Shown: positions 59,180 through 64,000 of the stretch, one piece after another | Numbering within the stretch: position 1 is the first letter of the stretch | How the letters are laid out: every line of letters starts with the position of its first letter | NCBI RefSeq assembly: GCF_045066735.1 | Contig: NZ_JBISHH010000025.1 | Location: 660,394-724,393, forward strand | Direction of reading: 5' to 3' | DNA from: Algibacter sp045066735 | Lineage (GTDB): Bacteria > Bacteroidota > Bacteroidia > Flavobacteriales > Flavobacteriaceae | DNA length: 64,000 nucleotides | Translations under genes and position numbers: made by a program | The notes under the pieces: model-generated | What the model was told of the DNA's origin: nothing | Seen by the model: only the letters and a program-made list of their open reading frames with translations | Databases searched by the model: none

Positions 59180-59836
59180 ATGATCGATATAAAACTCTTA
59201 GAGCATTTGGAAACTTTCCTTACGCCATCACGAAAGGAAAAATTCACCAAAGTTTTAGCACAGCGAACAAAACATTTTACAGTAGCCACAGAAGATGTTT
59301 ACCAACTGCATAATACTAGCGCGGTAATGCGTACTTGTGATGTTTTTGGAATACAAGAGCTTAATATTGTTGAGGAACGAAACTCAAAAGATATTGATCG
59401 TGAAATTGCTATGGGTGCTCAGAAATGGGTGGATTTAAATCGTTATAACCACGTAAAAGATTGTATTAGCGATTTAAAAGCTAAAGGTTACCAAATTGTT
59501 GCAACCACGCCGCATGCTAATGATTGCGATATTAAGGATTTTGATGTTACTAAAAAATCTTGTTTTTTCTTTGGAAGAGAGACGGAAGGGTTATCTCAAG
59601 CAGTTTTAGATGAAGCAGATTGCTACTTAAAAATACCCATGGTTGGTTTTACCGAAAGTTTAAATATATCGGTTTCTGCGGCTATTATTTTACAGCAAGC
59701 TACTTCTAAACTTAGAGCTTCTAATTTAGAATGGCATTTAACCGAAAATGAAATTTTACAAAAGCGCTTAGACTGGTGTACTAAAACCATTAAAAGTCAC
59801 GAGAAAATTACCGAACGGTTTTATGAAACCAATTAA
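59180..59836 (+). CDS. trmH: SPOUT RNA methyltransferase (TrmH-like)
   Basis: A 218-residue SPOUT-class 2'-O-methyltransferase. The knot motifs are NTSAVMRTCDVFGIQELNIV, then FFFGRETEGLSQAVLDEADC and IPMVGFTESLNISVSAAIIL. It most likely methylates G18 of tRNA (TrmH), though rRNA methylation cannot be excluded. The C-terminal tail matches the E. coli TrmH extension. The stop overlaps the convergent gene by 4 bases. Confidence 0.9.
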   Translation: MIDIKLLEHLETFLTPSRKEKFTKVLAQRTKHFTVATEDVYQLHNTSAVMRTCDVFGIQELNIVEERNSKDIDREIAMGAQKWVDLNRYNHVKDCISDLKAKGYQIVATTPHANDCDIKDFDVTKKSCFFFGRETEGLSQAVLDEADCYLKIPMVGFTESLNISVSAAIILQQATSKLRASNLEWHLTENEILQKRLDWCTKTIKSHEKITERFYETN

Positions 59837-60576
59837 TCGGTTTCGGTAGTTTTTAAGAGTTTTCTAAAGTCGCGACTGCAGTTTAGAAGTTTGTCTAGTA
59901 ACATAAATTCGTTTTTCTCTAAAAGTAAATCACTGTTTATATACTGTTCTTCGCAGTAGTCAAAGAATAGAGGTGCATAGCCTTCGGGTATTTCTAATTG
60001 ATTTGCTAATAGCTCTTCATTGAAAAATTTGTGCGTTGTAAATAGAGAATCGAATGTTTTATGATGTATTGTGGTTATGTTTGCTGGTTTCTCTTTTTTT
60101 TTAATCTTTAATAATTTACCTATTAATTTAGAAATTTGAACAAAATCTATTCCCGATTTAGGCATGTTTTTGTACCAGGTTTCTGTATTGTTTTTTAAGT
60201 CGTATGTTAATGCAGCTCCTAAATCACTGTTGATTTCAAATGTTTTTAAATCGTTTTGCTTATTGGCGAGTAACACTTCTGGTAGTTTGTTTACTTGTTT
60301 ATTTAATTCAACAACCAATTCGTTTTCTACATGGAAGCTGTCAATTTTTAGTGTTTTAGTGGCATGAAAAAGCGAACTAATGGTAATAGTATCATTTAAT
60401 ATTGCTGGTATATTAAAACTTCCATTTTCATCGGAATATGTTATAGCATTTTTTGTTTTGTTGAAAATTTTTGCACCTTTTACGGTAGATTCCGAGTCGT
60501 ATATTTTACCTGTAATGTTTTGAGAAATAAGTGTGGCTGGTAATAAAAAGAAGAGTAATGTTTTTCTATATGGCAT
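59833..60576 (-). CDS. Exported carboxypeptidase-regulatory-domain protein
   Basis: A 247-residue protein with a signal peptide (LLPATLISQ) and an N-terminal CarboxypepD_reg-like beta sandwich (NITGKIYDSESTVKGAKIFN, DENGSFNIPAILNDTITIS). The rest is charged and helical. Similar in layout to the protein at 60869, so the two are probably paralogues. Function unknown. Confidence 0.75.
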   Translation of the reverse strand: MPYRKTLLFFLLPATLISQNITGKIYDSESTVKGAKIFNKTKNAITYSDENGSFNIPAILNDTITISSLFHATKTLKIDSFHVENELVVELNKQVNKLPEVLLANKQNDLKTFEINSDLGAALTYDLKNNTETWYKNMPKSGIDFVQISKLIGKLLKIKKKEKPANITTIHHKTFDSLFTTHKFFNEELLANQLEIPEGYAPLFFDYCEEQYINSDLLLEKNEFMLLDKLLNCSRDFRKLLKTTETD

Positions 60577-60868
60577 GATTTATTTTGATGGTTGAGTATC
60601 AAATTAAATCAATTATTGTTTAGCGTATTGTGGTTTTAAGATTTTTTAAAGTGTTAATTAGTAAAGTTTTAACTAATGGTTGTTTTGGTGCTAAATTTGG
60701 TAGATGGGTGCGTTAGGGATTGATGCGGCATCCTTTTTGCAAAAATAAAAGTGCTTTAAGTTTGGTTGAAACTAGTGTTTAAAAAAAGTAGGTAGTTTTA
60801 AATATATACAGGCGTTTTGCAAAAAGATATAGCGGAAAGCCCGACCCTTGTGGTAACGCTCAAATGCT
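60577..60868. other. Intergenic region with structured repeat
   Basis: Between two paralogous minus-strand genes. It contains repeat copy B and no ORF. Confidence 0.5.
60711..60858. repeat. Structured dispersed repeat, copy B
   Basis: About 148 bp. It starts CGTTAGGGATTGATGCGGCATCC and ends AGCGGAAAGCCCGACCC, then TAACG. Inside is a perfect 12-bp inverted repeat, CTTTTTGCAAAA (60733-60744) with TTTTGCAAAAAG (60815-60826). The outer stem CGTTA/TAACG replaces CGTAA/TTACG of copy A with pairing kept. Confidence 0.75.
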
Positions 60869-61651
60869 TTATATTTTACGTGTTCTACCGCGACTTAATA
60901 GTTTGTACTCTTCGTAACATTCGCTTATGGCATCTAGAATTTGGAGATCGTTTGCCTTTTGTATAAAACCTTTGGAGTAGTTGCATTGGCTCACAATTTC
61001 GTCTAAATCTACACGGTCTACTTGTAGTAAAACGGTAAGCATTTCACGATCGAATTTGGTTGCTAAAAGGTTTCTTATTTCGTCGTCTTCTTTCATTTTT
61101 TTAAGCTTTCTTAGCTCGTTTGGTTTTTTGCCAAACATACGATGTAGAAAATCGGCTGGGTTAAAGATAGACCCAATAACTTTGGTGAGTCCAGATTTTT
61201 TGTCTGCCTCGTATCCTGAGCCTTCTAATCCAGAAATATTGTAGCGGTAATTACTGTTTACAGCTGGTACTTGTTTTATATCGACTTCTAAAAAACCGGT
61301 TAATTTTAATTGGCTTACCACAACTTCTTCTAAAGCAAGGGCAAGTTCGGTAAGTTCTATATTAGAGCTCCCGTATTTTAACCAGTCGTTAGTAACACGA
61401 ACTTTTATAGATTTAAATCCTAAATAAGAAAAGTGTAGCGTATCGTTAACTTTTGCAATAATTTTAAATTCTCCTTTTTCGTTTGTAGTGGTTCCTTTTA
61501 CTTGGTTTAGATTTACAATATTTACACCTTCTAAAGCGGTAGCTGTAGATGCATTAAGCACGACACCTTCGGCCTTTTCGGCATCTTGAGCGTAAGTGTG
61601 CCCAACGAATAAAGTAAATATAAAAAGGAATATTAAATTTTTTATCATCAA
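60869..61651 (-). CDS. Exported carboxypeptidase-regulatory-domain protein
   Basis: A 260-residue protein with a signal peptide (LFVGHTYAQ), then a carboxypeptidase regulatory-like domain (AEGVVLNASTATALEGVNIV, LNQVKGTTTNEKGEFKIIAK, DTLHFSYLGFKSIKVRV), as in the first domain of SusC-type receptors. The C-terminal 130 residues are charged and helical (FGKKPNELRKLKKMKEDDEI). A paralogue of the neighbour at 59833. Probably periplasmic; role unknown. Confidence 0.8.
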   Translation of the reverse strand: MMIKNLIFLFIFTLFVGHTYAQDAEKAEGVVLNASTATALEGVNIVNLNQVKGTTTNEKGEFKIIAKVNDTLHFSYLGFKSIKVRVTNDWLKYGSSNIELTELALALEEVVVSQLKLTGFLEVDIKQVPAVNSNYRYNISGLEGSGYEADKKSGLTKVIGSIFNPADFLHRMFGKKPNELRKLKKMKEDDEIRNLLATKFDREMLTVLLQVDRVDLDEIVSQCNYSKGFIQKANDLQILDAISECYEEYKLLSRGRTRKI

Positions 61652-61706
61652 AGAATTTTTTATAAAAGTACTAAAGAATTGAATATAACCATATTTTTTA
61701 ATATAA

Positions 61707-61747
61707 TTTAACGTAGAAGGGCTTTAATTGAACCTCTTTAACGTAGA
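61707..61747 (+). repeat. Direct repeat TTTAACGTAGA
   Basis: Two identical 11-bp copies at 61707-61717 and 61737-61747, 30 bp apart (close to three helical turns), in the spacer before the type B secreted-protein gene. Confidence 0.55.
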
Positions 61748-61841
61748 TTATGTAGCTTTTATCAAAATTAAAATGTTTTTGTTAAGATTATTATTACGGA
61801 TGCTTATTTTTGAGAGAAATTGTTAAACCCCTCAAAAAACA

Positions 61842-64000
61842 TTGAATTTTAATTGTGAAATTAAGTTAGCTAACTGCTTAAAACACATTGTTTTATTGTG
61901 TGTTTGTGCGGCGTTTTTATTTTCCAGTATATCGAGGGCTCAGGATCAGGCAGCCAATTGGTATTTTGGTGCTAGAGCTGGCGTTAATTTTGATAATAAC
62001 AACGTTAGTGCAATTTTAAATAGTGAGCTTTCTACCCATGAGGGTTGTGCTTCTATTTCGAACGCCAAAGGCGAATTACTATTCTATACTAATGGGGTTT
62101 CGGTTTGGGATAAGGATCATAAAGTTATGCCGAACGGAACAGGTTTAATGGGGAATATATCGAGTTCTCAGTCTGCTATTATTGTGCCTAAGCCAAACTC
62201 CGAAACCGTTTACTATATTTTTACAATTATTGATTATGCTTATACCGAGGGATTGAGGTATTCTGAGGTCGATATGAGTTTAAATGGCGGTAATGGAGAT
62301 GTAACGCTTAATAAAAATGTGTTTTTAATTTCTCCGGGTACCGAAAAAATATCTGCAGTGCAGCATAGTAACGGTATTGATTATTGGGTGTCTACGCATC
62401 TTTGGGAAAGCAATAGTTTTGCAACATTTAAAATTACTAAAAATGGTGTAGAAACAACACCTGTGCTTTCTGCTGTGGGCAGATATCATGGTGGCGCTAG
62501 TTTTAATGTTATTGGTTGCATGAAATTTTCGCCTAACGGAAAAAAACTTGCTTTAACGAAGTGGAGTACCGATAGTTTCGTTGAGTTATTTAATTTTGAT
62601 AAGGAAACGGGTATCATTTCGAATCCGGTTTTAATCGATAATTTTTTTGGAGCCGATTATTTAAACGGCGCTTATGGTATCGAGTTTTCTACTGATAGTA
62701 AACTTCTTTATGTAAGTGAATTAAACCAAAAAGATTACACTTCAGAATTGCATCAACTAGATTTAACTGTATTTACACCGACCGCTATTAAAGCATCCGG
62801 TGCGTTAATAAATAAAGAGCAGCGTTTAATTGCCGGTCTGCAATTAGGGCCAGATGGAAAAATATATGTTTCAAACACGTTTTCTACCTTTTTAAGTGTA
62901 ATAGAAGCGCCTAATACTAAGGGTATAGGTTGTAATTACCAAAATCGAAATATAGATTTAAAGGGTAGGAGTAGTATTTTTGGATTGCCTTCGTTTATTC
63001 AGTCATTTTTTATAGGAAAGATAGAGGTTGAAAACGTTTGCTTCAATGATGCCGTAGACTTTAATTTAATAACAAGTGAAGCTATTGATGATGTTTTATG
63101 GGAGTTTGGTGATGGCGAAACATCTACTTTATTACATCCAGACCATACGTATAAGGCGGTTGGCGATTATTTGGTTAAAGCCACTTTTAAATCTGGCAAT
63201 TGTAACTATACCGTATCTAAGGGTTTTACAGTTTACGAGAGCCCAATAGCCAATACGGTTAGCGATTATGTAATTTGTAAAGATATTGGAGATGACGGTT
63301 TTGAAATATTCGATTTAAGTAGTAAAACCAAAGAGATTATCGGCTTACAAAGTAATAGTATTTTTGATGTCGCGTATTTTAAAAGTTATGATGATGCGAC
63401 AGATGGTGTTAATATTTTAAATAGTTCTTACACTAACACGAGTAACTTTCAGGATATATATTTTAAGATCAGTAATACTTTAAACCCGGATTGTTATAGT
63501 GTTTCTAGCTTTAAATTAATAATAGAAACTGAAAAAGCAGGTGTTCCCGAAGATTTTGTTTTATGTGATGATTTGTCTAACGATGGAAAAGTAAAAGTCG
63601 ATTTATCTCAGTTTGAAGCTGATGTTTACAATGGCTCATTAAAAACCTCTTATTCGGTAAATTATTATACCTCTCAATTAGACGCTGATACTGGTGGCAA
63701 GAGTTTGGATCCCTTAAGTTTTGAGACAACGAGCAACAAGCAAGACATTTTTGCACGATTAGAAAATACAGTAACCGGCTGTTACAGTACATCTAGTTTT
63801 AAAATTATTACTAATAAGTTACCAATAGCAGGCACAGCAGGAGATTTAATTTTGTGTGATGATGCTTCTAACGATGGAAAAGCAACCGTCGATTTAACGC
63901 AGTTCAATGCAGCTATTTTTAATGGCGCCTCGCAAACAGAACATCAAGTAACTTATTATACCTCGCAAGCCGAAGCAGATTTTGGCGGCACTGGTTTAAA
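61842..64000 (+). CDS. Large T9SS type B style secreted protein (partial, runs off the window)
   Basis: An open frame of 719 codons that continues beyond the window. It has no ATG near the signal peptide; the best start is a TTG at 61842, giving MNFNCEIKLANCLKHIVLLC then VCAAFLFSSISRAQ. The mature part has WYFGARAGVNFDNNN, a beta-propeller-like section (GCMKFSPNGKKLALTKWS, LQLGPDGKIYVSN), then a PKD-type domain (DDVLWEFGDGETSTLLHPDH). Two repeats start with LCDDLSNDGKVKVDLSQF and LCDDASNDGKATVDLTQF. This architecture is typical of large type B T9SS surface or gliding-type proteins. The C-terminal sorting domain is beyond the window. Confidence 0.8.
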   Translation, partial: MNFNCEIKLANCLKHIVLLCVCAAFLFSSISRAQDQAANWYFGARAGVNFDNNNVSAILNSELSTHEGCASISNAKGELLFYTNGVSVWDKDHKVMPNGTGLMGNISSSQSAIIVPKPNSETVYYIFTIIDYAYTEGLRYSEVDMSLNGGNGDVTLNKNVFLISPGTEKISAVQHSNGIDYWVSTHLWESNSFATFKITKNGVETTPVLSAVGRYHGGASFNVIGCMKFSPNGKKLALTKWSTDSFVELFNFDKETGIISNPVLIDNFFGADYLNGAYGIEFSTDSKLLYVSELNQKDYTSELHQLDLTVFTPTAIKASGALINKEQRLIAGLQLGPDGKIYVSNTFSTFLSVIEAPNTKGIGCNYQNRNIDLKGRSSIFGLPSFIQSFFIGKIEVENVCFNDAVDFNLITSEAIDDVLWEFGDGETSTLLHPDHTYKAVGDYLVKATFKSGNCNYTVSKGFTVYESPIANTVSDYVICKDIGDDGFEIFDLSSKTKEIIGLQSNSIFDVAYFKSYDDATDGVNILNSSYTNTSNFQDIYFKISNTLNPDCYSVSSFKLIIETEKAGVPEDFVLCDDLSNDGKVKVDLSQFEADVYNGSLKTSYSVNYYTSQLDADTGGKSLDPLSFETTSNKQDIFARLENTVTGCYSTSSFKIITNKLPIAGTAGDLILCDDASNDGKATVDLTQFNAAIFNGASQTEHQVTYYTSQAEADFGGTGL

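Noticed and set aside
1..64000. tRNA, rRNA, CRISPR array, prophage or insertion sequence
   Set aside because: No tRNA-like cloverleaf with a T-loop GGTTC, no regularly spaced repeats, and no transposase or phage proteins were seen by reading.

Overview
The window looks like chromosomal DNA of a member of the Flavobacteriaceae (phylum Bacteroidota), probably marine and alga-associated. The evidence is the low G+C content, promoters of the Bacteroidota type (TTTG, a spacer of about 20 bp, then TAnnTTTG), and lipoproteins with acidic residues after the lipobox cysteine. It also carries type IX secretion (T9SS) C-terminal and type B style proteins, the alternative bacterial GlmU family, and a CarB without the C-terminal allosteric domain. 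I see no prophage, transposase, CRISPR array, rRNA or tRNA. Most of the region is core housekeeping DNA with a few accessory loci.

Layout. 1-5.5 kb: an envelope cluster of DUF2490 barrel, CotH-type kinase lipoprotein, YHYH lipoprotein, YwqK/MORN protein and SCO copper-type thioredoxin, then a BNR-like propeller. 5.5-15.2 kb: a polyol (most likely mannitol) catabolic locus with outer-membrane barrel, RbsBAC-like ABC importer, mannitol dehydrogenase, fructokinase, a second divergent dehydrogenase and a NrtR-like Nudix/winged-helix regulator. Two near-identical 21-bp operator-like sites sit exactly 147 bp apart in front of this operon, and the promoter-proximal one lies at the predicted start point. 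15.2-16.8 kb: an ECF sigma operon. 16.9-17.03 kb: a candidate small RNA with two C-rich hairpin loops, its own promoter and a terminator. 17-32 kb: MsbA-like exporter, phosphohexomutase, GT2, DUF4199, L31 type B, GlmU-like enzyme, YhhN-like protein, peptide-binding lipoprotein, MtaB, lytic transglycosylase and others. 32.4-40.4 kb: rpmH, carB, a glycerol-3-phosphate dehydrogenase, a SHOCT protein, a thioesterase and rmuC.

40.4-50.2 kb is a vitamin B12 salvage locus. On the minus strand lies a btuF-btuC-btuD-like importer whose btuC-btuD junction contains a 7-bp tandem repeat. On the plus strand are a 35-residue membrane ORF, a cobalamin riboswitch, a BtuB-like TonB receptor, a BtuG-like surface propeller and a T9SS-sorted secreted protein. 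Convergent with these are a DUF71/COG2102 PP-loop protein, a family previously predicted to act in B12 salvage, and an S41 protease. Together they suggest capture at the surface, outer-membrane import, inner-membrane import and cytosolic processing of corrinoids.

50.2-64 kb: one copy of a dispersed, apparently structured Flavobacteria-type repeat, and a second ECF sigma operon with two DUF4252 proteins. The rest is purB with an unlisted 55-residue membrane protein, DUF1028, a haem-binding protein, a GT4, a J-KTSC protein, a sirtuin lacking zinc cysteines, TrmH, two carboxypeptidase-regulatory-domain proteins around a second copy of the repeat, and a large T9SS type B style protein that runs off the window.
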